A stretch of DNA of 64,000 nt from contig JAXMAZ010000018.1 of assembly GCA_046350115.1 (NCBI GenBank), positions 89,119 through 153,118 on the forward strand. The letters are read 5' to 3'. Shown in pieces: positions 43,701 through 50,349 of the stretch. Source of the stretch: JAXMAZ01 sp046350115 (lineage in GTDB: Bacteria; Planctomycetota; Planctomycetia; Gemmatales; Gemmataceae). The number at the start of each line of letters is the position of its first letter. The stretch's first letter is position 1. A program made the translations under genes and the position numbers. The notes under the pieces are model-generated. The model made no database searches, was not told where the DNA came from, and was given only the letters and a program-made list of their open reading frames with translations.

Positions 43701-44258
43701 CCGGCCGGCGACTGGTTCAAGGACGGCGGCCGGTTCCGCATCCGCACCAACCTGCAAATCTACTGGGACCAACTGTTCCTGGCGGTGCCGGTGGACGGGG
43801 CGAAGGCCCGCGAGCTGCCACCGGCCGCCGTGACGCTCTCGCACCCGGGGTTCGTGCAGGAGATCACCCCGACCGGCAAGCCGCCCATCGCCTACAACCC
43901 GGACCGGTTCGAGCCGGTGGCGACGACCAAATGGCAGGGGTCGCTCACCCGGCTCGGGAACGTGTCCGAGCTGATGGCGACGGTGGACGACCGGTTCGTC
44001 CTGGCCGGCCCGGGGGACGAGGTGACGGTTCGGTTCGACGCGGCCAAGCTGCCGCCACTGCCGGCCGGGTGGGTGCGGTCGTTCGTCCTGCGGACCCACG
44101 GGTACTGCAAAGACACCGCCCCGACGACGCTGAGCGGCGGGTGCGTCGGGCCGCTGCCGGTGCGGGGGATGGCGACGTATCCGTGTCCGGAGACGGCGAA
44201 CCCGCACGCCGCGGCGGACCGGGCGAAGTGGCACACCCGACCGGCGGGGCGACGGTAA
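40791..44258 (+). CDS. Large TPR plus FG-GAP/ASPIC protein
   Basis: 1155 residues from ATG 40791. One N-terminal membrane span (WLLVAVLLVAAGVGAWVLL), then TPRs (RINLGIALYNSTKDNVDPV, AHYNLGIIHKYRGELAEAAP, AWLNRGVCDPQSFESDKSRE). The VCBS/FG-GAP propeller follows (LDYNGDGKPDLLLLSA, VGDFDNDGKPDLALGHPGG, IDIDQDGDLDLLVGTKDG). Then come an ASPIC/UnbV domain (about 640-760, with VRIRWPDGVVQAE), and a 390-residue C-terminal part beginning KPTSCPVLMTWDGAKWVYVT with further beta structure and no named domain. It merges into one chain the TPR and CRTAC1 functions that are separate genes at 22599/23954, which supports their physical partnership there. The stop is TAA, two bases before a palindrome. Confidence 0.9.
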   Translation: MPDARPSRLPWLLVAVLLVAAGVGAWVLLQRPRGPAGDPVAASHANARGVGHMEQFEYAKAADEFQTALDRSPGWLPARINLGIALYNSTKDNVDPVLARAVEVFNGVLKDDPDNVYAHYNLGIIHKYRGELAEAAPHFEAVTRLDPSDAHAWLNRGVCDPQSFESDKSREFFEKALALNPYLNQARYRLATHTGTTDAQRKELNKLFQDLQVANWEEESREKYTEMGRYAGTIGGGPAKPPAAGPPPVFAQTPSVTAKLPAVKLDPVRQAHRDRFGGVMVRLDYNGDGKPDLLLLSAAERDGGVRDVLLRNDGSTFTDVSVEAGLTGPGSLACAVGDFDNDGKPDLALGHPGGLRLLRNVDGKQFDDKTAAAGFDKLTATATAVAWIDIDQDGDLDLLVGTKDGLAVFANSGEAPPARADQPTPPLSCKFERSKAIDMPPTRGPVAGIVAFDIDGDKDVDIVLLIDGQSPVTVLNDRLLRFRHGLPVPSAAATWAGGVVIDANGDDQSDLVLLPAGEPPRRVVSFKETPDEDTSKRFAGGAVPGPALVQAHRCDLDLDGRADLVGLSADRKPVLLHGQGDPTGRFTLAPEPFGPAADKLPGLLAVAVADVNGNCTPDLIVWDADGVKVFPAEPNGNRGLKLRLTGKRDATNAGVGQKNLRTNSDGIGSKVAALTGPLSAMVEHTTLSAGPGQSLLPLDLGLGKATQADAVRIRWPDGVVQAELGTPACELVAVGEINRKPTSCPVLMTWDGAKWVYVTDFLGGGALGEVGPDGSVRPARPEESVKIEPHQLGLKDGHYVLRIAEPMDEVLYLDHVRLDVIDHPAETAVFPDERFAVGGSAPTQQVLTFRDKLFPAKVTDHRGRDVTAALRERDGKTADGFAHRSWLGYAEDHWIEFDFGDRRLSLPAGKPAYMVLAGWTDYPYPESIYAATQAGVPTVWPVLERLGADGKWQTLGSIGLPAGLPKVMTVPAGDWFKDGGRFRIRTNLQIYWDQLFLAVPVDGAKARELPPAAVTLSHPGFVQEITPTGKPPIAYNPDRFEPVATTKWQGSLTRLGNVSELMATVDDRFVLAGPGDEVTVRFDAAKLPPLPAGWVRSFVLRTHGYCKDTAPTTLSGGCVGPLPVRGMATYPCPETANPHAAADRAKWHTRPAGRR

Positions 44259-44259
44259 T

Positions 44260-44318
44260 ACCAGCCCGATGCGCCAGCGAGGGTGGTTTGAAAACCCTCG
44301 CTGGCGCGTCGGGCTGGT
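44260..44318. repeat. ACCAGCCCGA...TCGGGCTGGT palindrome
   Basis: Arms ACCAGCCCGAtGCGCCAGCG (then AGGGT) and the complement ACCCTCGCTGGCGCgTCGGG (then CTGGT) around GGTTTGAAA; one mismatch. It directly follows the TAA of the TPR/ASPIC gene and ends 12 bases before aacS, so it is a candidate terminator/insulator between the two. Confidence 0.82.
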
Positions 44319-44329
44319 GAGGTTTTGCC

Positions 44330-46252
44330 ATGAACCCGATCTTGTGGACGCCCTCGAACCCACAAGCCACCCGGCTCGCCGCGTTCGGCCGGTTCGTCGG
44401 CGATCAGTACGGCGGCCCGACTGCAAACGACTACCCCGCCCTGCACCGCTGGAGCCTCGACCGCCGCGGCGACTTCTGGCGGGCGGTGTGGCAGTTCGCG
44501 GACGTGATCGGCGACCCCGGGCCGACGGCCTACGCCCCCGGCCCGCACATGACCGACGCCCGCTGGTTCCCCGACGGGTCGCTCAACTTCGCCGAGAACC
44601 TGCTGCGAGCCGCCGACGACTCGCCTGCCATCCACTTCCGCACCGAACGCGGCGACGGCCGCACCCTCACCCGCCGCGAGCTGTTCGCCCAGGCGACGGC
44701 GTTCGCCGGGTTCCTGCGTTCTCAGAGGGTGAAGCCCGGGGACCGGGTAGCGGCGGTGTTGCCGAACGTGCCGGAGGCCGTCGTCGCCATGCTCGGCACG
44801 GCGGCCGTCGGGGCGGTCTGGTCGAGCTGCTCGCCGGACTTCGGCGAGGACGCGATTGTGGACCGGTTCGGCCAGATCGGGCCGGCCGTCCTCGTCACCT
44901 GCGACCGCACCACCTACGCCGGCAAGCCGGTGCCGGTGGCCGACAAGGTGCGGGCGGTGTTGCCCCGGCTGCCGACCGTCCGAACGGTCGCCGCCGCCGG
45001 TGACACCCCGATGTCACCCAACTGGGTGCGGTTCGCCGATGTGGCGTCGAACCCCGACCCGGGGTTCGCGTTCGAGCGGTTCCCGTTCGCCCACCCGCTG
45101 GCCGTCCTGTACTCGTCCGGCACCACCGGCGCCCCGAAGTGCATCGTCCACGGGGCCGGCGGGACGCTCCTCCAGCACCTCAAGGAACACCAACTCCACA
45201 GCGACCTGCGGTCGGGCGACACGCTGTTCTACTTCACCACCACCGGCTGGATGATGTGGAACTGGCTGGCCAGCGGTCTCGCCTCCGGGGCGAGTATCGT
45301 CCTGTACGACGGCTCCCCGTTCCACCCGGACGGCGATGTTTTGTGGAAGCTGGCCACCGACTTGGGTGTCACCCATTTCGGAGCCAGCGCCAAGTACCTT
45401 GCCCACTTGGAGAAGCTCGGGCACAAGCCGCGGGAGCGGTTCGATCTGTCCCGGCTGCGGGTGGTGCTGTCCACCGGCTCGCCGCTGCTGCCGGAGTCGT
45501 TCGATTACGTGTACCGGGACATCAAGCCGGATGTGCAACTCGCGTCCATCTCCGGCGGGACGGACATCATCTCCTGCTTCGCCCTCGGCTGCCCAACCGT
45601 GCCGGCCCGCCGCGGCGAGCTACAGGTGAAGGGGCTGGGCATGGATGTCCACGTCTACGACGATGCCGGCCAACCGGTCGTCGGCGAGCCGGGTGAGTTG
45701 GTGTGTGCGTCCCCGTTCCCGTCGATGCCGGTCGGGTTCTGGAACGACCCGGACAAGCGGAAGTACCTGGGCAGCTACTTCGAGCGGTTCGACCACGTCT
45801 GGTGCCACGGCGACTGGGCGGAGGAGACGCAAACCGGCGGGCTGGTCATCTACGGCCGGTCCGACACGACCCTCAACCCGGGCGGTGTGCGGATCGGCAC
45901 CGCCGAGATTTATCAACAGGTGGAAGCCTTCCCCGAGGTGGCCGAGGCGTTGGCGACGGCGTTGCGGCGGGACGGGGACGAACAGATTGTGCTGTTCGTG
46001 CGGATGAGGCCGGGCGAGACCCTGACGGACGAACGGGTCGCGGCGATCAAGTGGCGGTTGCGGGAGCGGTGCTCGCCGCGGCACGTGCCGGCGTTCGTGG
46101 TCGCCGCCCCGGACTTCCCGCGGACGATCAGCGGCAAGCTGTCCGAGGTGGCGGTGCGGAACGCGATCAACGGTCAGCCGGTCCGCAATGAGGCGGCCCT
46201 GGCCAACCCGGAGGCGCTGGAGTTTTTTCGGAGCGTCCCAGGTCTTTTGTAG
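44330..46252 (+). CDS. aacS: Acetoacetyl-CoA synthetase
   Basis: 640 residues, an ANL-superfamily acyl-adenylate ligase that activates acetoacetate to acetoacetyl-CoA. Features: the N-terminal family region (YPALHRWSLDRRGDFWRAVW, RWFPDGSLNFAENLL), P-loop LYSSGTTGAPKCIVHGAGG, TTGWMMWNWLASGL, the ISGGTD motif (SISGGTDIISCFALGCP), GDWAEETQTGGLVIYGRSD, and the C-terminal TISGKLSEV with the catalytic Lys. Length and order match TIGR01217-type enzymes. In context it handles the acetoacetate released by the tyrosine pathway encoded just downstream. Its TAG stop is the start of repeat copy H. Confidence 0.95.
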   Translation: MNPILWTPSNPQATRLAAFGRFVGDQYGGPTANDYPALHRWSLDRRGDFWRAVWQFADVIGDPGPTAYAPGPHMTDARWFPDGSLNFAENLLRAADDSPAIHFRTERGDGRTLTRRELFAQATAFAGFLRSQRVKPGDRVAAVLPNVPEAVVAMLGTAAVGAVWSSCSPDFGEDAIVDRFGQIGPAVLVTCDRTTYAGKPVPVADKVRAVLPRLPTVRTVAAAGDTPMSPNWVRFADVASNPDPGFAFERFPFAHPLAVLYSSGTTGAPKCIVHGAGGTLLQHLKEHQLHSDLRSGDTLFYFTTTGWMMWNWLASGLASGASIVLYDGSPFHPDGDVLWKLATDLGVTHFGASAKYLAHLEKLGHKPRERFDLSRLRVVLSTGSPLLPESFDYVYRDIKPDVQLASISGGTDIISCFALGCPTVPARRGELQVKGLGMDVHVYDDAGQPVVGEPGELVCASPFPSMPVGFWNDPDKRKYLGSYFERFDHVWCHGDWAEETQTGGLVIYGRSDTTLNPGGVRIGTAEIYQQVEAFPEVAEALATALRRDGDEQIVLFVRMRPGETLTDERVAAIKWRLRERCSPRHVPAFVVAAPDFPRTISGKLSEVAVRNAINGQPVRNEAALANPEALEFFRSVPGLL

Positions 46253-46515
46253 GGCGGGTCAAGCCGGCTCGGCGGCGCCGACTCGCCGGAACCGGCAACC
46301 GGCGCCTGCCTGTGGGTTCTGGAGGGGAGGGCGAGGCTCCTGCCGAGCCGGGCTTCAGCCCGGGTGACGCCCCGCCCATGGGGGAAGTGGCCTGGCCTGT
46401 TGGGTCCCCCGGCTCGGCAGGAGCCTCGCCCTCCCCCGGCTGCCTTGCCGGTAAGGGGGGAGCGGTTGCCGGTTCCGGCGGGTCGGCGCCGCCGAGCCGG
46501 CTTGACCCGCCCTAC
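46249..46515. repeat. GTAGGG/CCCTAC palindromic element, copy H, with another palindrome nested inside
   Basis: Outer arms 46249-46301 and 46463-46515 match at 52 of 53 positions (GTAGGGCGGGTCAAGCCGGC onward). Between them sits an unrelated palindrome, 46324-46436 (see next entry). The outer left arm begins in the aacS stop codon; the outer right arm ends 75 bases before phhA. Confidence 0.9.
46324..46436. repeat. Nested palindrome GGGGAGGGCGAGGCTCCTGC family
   Basis: The left arm GGGGAGGGCGAGGCTCCTGC, then CGAGCCGGG, pairs with CCCGGCTCGGCAGGAGCCTC, then GCCCTCCCC. A small inner hairpin GGGCTTCAGCCCGGG follows the left arm. Its location wholly inside the loop of copy H suggests insertion of one repeat into another. 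Confidence 0.85.
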
Positions 46516-46589
46516 GGGGGCCGATCGGAGGGTATAATTACAGCACCTCTCCCCGCCGGCGGGCCGCCGGCGCCCCGCGGGTCCGCGAC

Positions 46590-47480
46590 ATGAAAGAGAC
46601 CCTGACCGAATACGGCCAGCAGATCGACGCGGCGGCGATGGTCGCCCCGCCGGACGTGACCGAGCTGGAACTCGAACCCGGCCACCCCGGCCTCGGCGAC
46701 GCCGAGTACGTCGAGCGGCGGAAGTATCTGTTCGACCTGTGCCGAAAACACCGGCTGGAGAACCTCGGCCCGCCGGTGATCGAATACACCCCGGAAGAGG
46801 TCCGCATCTGGCGGGAGGTCAGTCCGAAGCTGGACGAGTTGCACCAGGCCCACGCCAGCGAGATCTACCTGCAAGCGAAGCGCGACCTGGCCATCACCCG
46901 GGAGACGATCCCCCAACTGCGGGACATCAGCGACCGCGTCCAGCGGCAGACGCGGATGCACCTCGTCCCGGCCGAGGGGGCGCTGCCGTACCGCACCTTC
47001 TACCAGTACATCGCGGACCGCGGGTTTCCGGTAACGCAGTTCCTCCGGCACGGGTCGCACCCCGAGTTCACGCCGGAACCGGACATGATCCATGACTGCC
47101 TGGGGCACTGCCCGCCGCTCATGAACCGCGACTACGCCGAGTTGCTGACGCTCATCGGCAAGGCGGCGTCCGCCACCCCGCACGGCGACCAGGTGCTAGC
47201 CCTCAAGCGGTTCAGTTGGTTCTCGATCGAGTTCGGGCTGATCGCGGAGCACGGCGACACCAAGGTGTTCGGGGCCGGCATCCTGTCGAGCACGGGCGAA
47301 ATCCCGTTCAGCCTGTTCAGCCCGGCCGTGACCCGCCGGCCGTTCGTCACCGCCGACGTGATCGCCCAGGACTACGACCCGTCGCACATGCAGGTGAACC
47401 TGTTCGTGGCCCCGTCGTTCGCGTTCCTGCGGCACGAGCTGGAAGGGCTGGTCCGGCGGTTCGGCATCCCGGTGCTCTGA
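46590..47480 (+). CDS. phhA: Phenylalanine 4-monooxygenase
   Basis: 296 residues of the biopterin-dependent aromatic amino acid hydroxylase family, converting Phe to Tyr. The iron ligands are visible: the two His of MIHDCLGHCPPLMNRDYA and the Glu of FSWFSIEFGLI. Also diagnostic: FLRHGSHPEFTPEPD, GAGILSSTGEIPFSLFS and YDPSHMQVNLFVAPSFAFL. The length equals that of bacterial single-domain enzymes. It is the first step of the degradation cluster. A hairpin repeat separates it from hppD. Confidence 0.95.
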   Translation: MKETLTEYGQQIDAAAMVAPPDVTELELEPGHPGLGDAEYVERRKYLFDLCRKHRLENLGPPVIEYTPEEVRIWREVSPKLDELHQAHASEIYLQAKRDLAITRETIPQLRDISDRVQRQTRMHLVPAEGALPYRTFYQYIADRGFPVTQFLRHGSHPEFTPEPDMIHDCLGHCPPLMNRDYAELLTLIGKAASATPHGDQVLALKRFSWFSIEFGLIAEHGDTKVFGAGILSSTGEIPFSLFSPAVTRRPFVTADVIAQDYDPSHMQVNLFVAPSFAFLRHELEGLVRRFGIPVL

Positions 47481-47489
47481 TCCTCGCGC

Positions 47490-47551
47490 AAAGCCGCCAA
47501 GCCGCACAAGGATACAATTCGAGAATCTCTTCTTTGCGGCTTGGCGGCTTT
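47490..47551. repeat. AAAGCCGCCAAGCCGCA inverted repeat
   Basis: 17-bp perfect arms (47490-47506 and 47535-47551) between phhA and hppD, with a 28-base AT-richer loop. The right arm ends GGCTTT, so it could terminate phhA transcription. hppD's start is 28 bases further. Confidence 0.8.
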
Positions 47552-47578
47552 CTGCGACATATTCGGCGCGAGGTACTC

Positions 47579-48676
47579 ATGGACATCCCCCTGCGGAAGA
47601 TCGACCACGTCCGGTTCTTCGTCGGCAACGCCCGCCAGTCGGCGTACTTCTACCGCAACGCTTACGGGTTCGACGTGGTCGGCTATGCGGGCCTCGAAAC
47701 CAAGATGAAGCACGAGGCCGGGTACGTACTCAAGCAGGGGGGCATCACCTTCGTGCTGGTGTCCCCGCTGCGGGCCAGCCACCCGGACGCTCAGCGGCTG
47801 CTGCTCCACGGCGACGGCGTGTCCGACATCGCCCTGTCGGTGGACGACGTGCGGGCCGCGTACAACCTGGCGGTCGAGCGGGGCGCCCACGGGGTCAAGG
47901 GGCCGACCGCCCTGGAGGACGAGTTCGGGGTGTACGAGTTCGCCACCATCCGGGCCTACGGGGACACCACCCACACGTTCGTCAACCGCGACCGGTATAA
48001 GGGGGTGTTCGCCCCGGGGTTCAAGCCCATCGACCCGGCCCGGTACAGCCCGGCCACCTACCACCCGACCGGCCTCCTGGGCATCGACCACATCGTCGGC
48101 AACGTGGAAGAGGGGAAGATGAACGAGTGGGTCGAGTTCTACCGCCGGGTGCTCGGGTTCGAGCAGCTCGTCAGCTTCGACGACAAGGACATCAGCACCG
48201 AGTACTCGGCCCTGATGAGCAAGGTGGTGCAGGGCGGGCGGGGGCGGATCAAGTTCCCGATCAACGAGCCGGCCCACGGCCGGCGGCGGAGCCAGATCGA
48301 GGAGTACATCGACTTCTACGGCGGGGCCGGGGTGCAGCACATCGCCCTGGCGACCAACGACATCGTCAAGACGGTGACGGCCCTGCGGGCGAACGACGTG
48401 TCCTTCCTGCGGGTGCCGAAGACGTACTACGACGGGCTGTCCGACCGGGTCGGGCCGATCAAGGAGGACGTGGCCGCGCTGGCCGAGCTGGGCATCTTGG
48501 TGGACCGGGACGACGAGGGGTACATGCTGCAGATCTTCACCAAGCCGGTGCAGGACCGGCCGACCCTGTTCTTCGAGATCATCCAGCGGGCCGGCGGGAA
48601 GAGCTTCGGTAAGGGCAACTTCAAGGCGCTGTTCGAGGCGATCGAGCGGGAGCAAGCGCTCCGGGGGACGCTGTGA
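47579..48676 (+). CDS. hppD: 4-hydroxyphenylpyruvate dioxygenase
   Basis: 365 residues, non-haem iron dioxygenase turning 4-hydroxyphenylpyruvate into homogentisate. Two vicinal-oxygen-chelate halves: RKIDHVRFFVGNARQSAYFY at the start and LLGIDHIVGNVEEGKMNEWV, which provides the first His ligand. AGVQHIALATNDIVKTV gives the second His. QIFTKPVQDRPTLFFEIIQR gives the Glu ligand with the conserved F-F-E-x-I-Q-R. GFGKGNFKALFEAIE-type ending (here SFGKGNFKALFEAIE) as in the family. Start ATG 47579. The next gene's GTG overlaps its stop. Confidence 0.96.
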   Translation: MDIPLRKIDHVRFFVGNARQSAYFYRNAYGFDVVGYAGLETKMKHEAGYVLKQGGITFVLVSPLRASHPDAQRLLLHGDGVSDIALSVDDVRAAYNLAVERGAHGVKGPTALEDEFGVYEFATIRAYGDTTHTFVNRDRYKGVFAPGFKPIDPARYSPATYHPTGLLGIDHIVGNVEEGKMNEWVEFYRRVLGFEQLVSFDDKDISTEYSALMSKVVQGGRGRIKFPINEPAHGRRRSQIEEYIDFYGGAGVQHIALATNDIVKTVTALRANDVSFLRVPKTYYDGLSDRVGPIKEDVAALAELGILVDRDDEGYMLQIFTKPVQDRPTLFFEIIQRAGGKSFGKGNFKALFEAIEREQALRGTL

Positions 48677-49245
48677 GCGAGAAACCGGCCGTGGTGCTGA
48701 TGAACAGCGACCAACTGTTCGCCCTGCCGCCGAGCAAGAAGGTGGATCGGTGGCTGTTCCGGGGCGAGCTGCGGGAGAGCAAGGTGACCAAACGCAACCC
48801 GAGCCACAGCGGGGCGGTGATCGCGCTCGGCGGGATCGTGCGGGCCTGGGCGATTGTTGATCCATCCGCCCGTGGGAAGGTATTTGGGGCAGAAGCGTAC
48901 TTCCGGATTCGCAAAGACCCGGACACCAACGTCGGCATCGACGTAGCCCTGGCGTCGCCTGCTCAAGTGGCGGCGACCGGCAAGAAGGCGAGCTACATCG
49001 ACGGCCCGCCGGTCATTGCGGCCGAGGTATTGTCGCCGAACGACAAGCACCGGGACGTGGTCGAGGCTATCGGCGAGTACCTGGAGTGCGGGGTGCGGGC
49101 GGTGTGGATCGTGGACCCGTACACCGAGACGGTGACCGTCCACCGGGCCGACCGCGAGCCGGAGTATTTCACCCGCTCGGACGAGTTGACCGGCGAGCCG
49201 GAACTGCCCGGCTTCCGCTGCCGGGTCGCCGAAATCTTCGAGTAG
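48673..49245 (+). CDS. Uma2-family (DUF820) restriction-endonuclease-fold protein
   Basis: 190 residues starting at GTG 48673, overlapping the hppD stop by four bases (GTGA). Uma2 pattern: LPPSKKVDRWLFRGELRE, NPSHSGAVIALGGIV, then the PD-(D/E)xK-like core VGIDVALASPAQ, with YIDGPPVIAAEVLSPND (Glu) and EYLECGVRAVWIVDPYTETV. Uma2 proteins are extremely numerous in cyanobacteria and planctomycetes. The nuclease fold is predicted, but biological function is unsettled. It appears to be a passenger in the tyrosine cluster, co-translated with hppD. Confidence 0.88.
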   Translation: MSEKPAVVLMNSDQLFALPPSKKVDRWLFRGELRESKVTKRNPSHSGAVIALGGIVRAWAIVDPSARGKVFGAEAYFRIRKDPDTNVGIDVALASPAQVAATGKKASYIDGPPVIAAEVLSPNDKHRDVVEAIGEYLECGVRAVWIVDPYTETVTVHRADREPEYFTRSDELTGEPELPGFRCRVAEIFE

Positions 49246-49250
49246 CCGCC

Positions 49251-49964
49251 ATGCCCGCCCCGTTTCCGGTCGCGTCCCTGCGGGACTTCTACGCGTTCGA
49301 GCAGCACGTCAAGACGTGCCGGGGGCATCGCGGCGTGGACATGGTACCGCAGTGGTACGAGGTGCCGGTCTTTTACTTCTCCAACCCGGCGGCGGTGATC
49401 GGTGACGGCGACCCGGTGTGGGCGCCGGCCGGCAGCCAGGCTCTCGACTACGAGCTGGAGTTGGCCTGCGTGATCGGTACTGCCGCCCGCGACCTGCCGG
49501 CCGACGACTCGGCGATGGGCTGCGTCGCCGGGTTCACGGTGATGAACGACTGGTCCGCCCGCGACCTGCAACGGGCCGAGATGGCGGTCGGGCTGGGGCC
49601 GAGCAAGTCGAAGGACTTCGCCACCAGCCTCGGGCCGCGGCTGGTGCCGTTCGAGGAGTTGAAAGACTGCTACCGCGACGGCCGGCTGCACCTGGAGATG
49701 ACGGCGACCGTCAACGGCCGGAAGTATTCCGGTAACAACTCGGGTAGCATGTACTGGACGTGGCCGCAAATCCTGGCCCACGCCAGCCGGGATGCCGAGT
49801 TGCGGCCCGGGGACGTGATCGGGTCCGGGACGGTCGGCACCGGCTGTATCCTGGAGCTGACCCCCGAGGCGGTCGGCGGCTGGCTGAAGCCGGGCGACGT
49901 GGTCGAGCTGACGGTCGAGCGGATCGGCACCTTGCGGAACACCGTGACGGAGCGGCCGGCGTGA
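49251..49964 (+). CDS. Fumarylacetoacetate hydrolase-family protein
   Basis: 237 residues with the FAH C-terminal domain: LDYELELACVIGTAARDLPA (metal-binding Glu pair), GCVAGFTVMNDWSARDLQRA, KSKDFATSLGPRLV, QILAHASRDAELRPGDVIGS and GSGTVGTGCILEL. The family cleaves fumarylacetoacetate or related beta-diketones. Placed between hppD and hmgA, the natural assignment is fumarylacetoacetase, the last step giving fumarate and acetoacetate. It lacks the N-terminal domain of eukaryotic FAH, as in many bacteria, so a different FAH-family activity is possible. Its stop overlaps the GTG of the next gene. Confidence 0.88.
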   Translation: MPAPFPVASLRDFYAFEQHVKTCRGHRGVDMVPQWYEVPVFYFSNPAAVIGDGDPVWAPAGSQALDYELELACVIGTAARDLPADDSAMGCVAGFTVMNDWSARDLQRAEMAVGLGPSKSKDFATSLGPRLVPFEELKDCYRDGRLHLEMTATVNGRKYSGNNSGSMYWTWPQILAHASRDAELRPGDVIGSGTVGTGCILELTPEAVGGWLKPGDVVELTVERIGTLRNTVTERPA

Positions 49965-50338
49965 CCCCGTACCCCGAGCACCTGGCCGACCTGACCGCCG
50001 CCGACCCGGCCCTCGGCGAACAGGTGGCCGGGCTGGCGAACCTGGAAGCGGTCTTGAAGTGGGCGCCGACCGCTGGGATTGACTTCGCCGGCATCGACCT
50101 GCTGCAACAGGACGAGTATTGCTACGACCTGTACCTGCCGCTGCCGGGCGGGCGGTGGCTGGTGTTCGGCGTCACCTGATTCGGCGAGCTGACGGCGGTC
50201 GCCGTCTGGGACCACCGGCCGACGGCCGACGCGCTGCTCGTCTGGCGGGTCGGGCACGGGTACACGCCGACCCCCTCGCTGGTCCGCGGCGGGCCGCGGG
50301 TGCTCGGCCACGCCGCCTGCCTGGTGGCCGCACAGTAG
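49961..50338 (+). CDS. Predicted small selenoprotein in the homogentisate cluster
   Basis: 125 residues from GTG 49961 (GTGA overlap with the FAH-family stop) to TAG 50336, if UGA 50177-50179 is read as selenocysteine 73. Before UGA: YPEHLADLTAADPALGEQVA, LQQDEYCYDLYLPLPGGRWL, VFGVT-U. After UGA: FGELTAVAVWDHRPTADALL, VWRVGHGYTPTPSLVRGGPR, VLGHAACLVAAQ. The downstream half has normal codon use and protein sense, fills the gap exactly up to hmgA, and ends with an ordinary stop. The domain is unknown to me. A UGA-stopped version would be 72 residues followed by a puzzling 160-base coding-like gap. The position suggests a role in the tyrosine pathway. Alternative: a nonsense mutation of a Cys codon. 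Confidence 0.75.
50180..50206 (+). promoter_or_regulatory. Predicted bacterial SECIS hairpin 3
   Basis: Perfect 6-bp stem GACGGC/GCCGTC (50191-50196, 50201-50206) with loop GGTC, opening 17 nt after UGA 50177-50179. Same loop as hairpins 2 and 4, on a different gene. Confidence 0.75.
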
Positions 50339-50349
50339 GAGCCTCTTCC

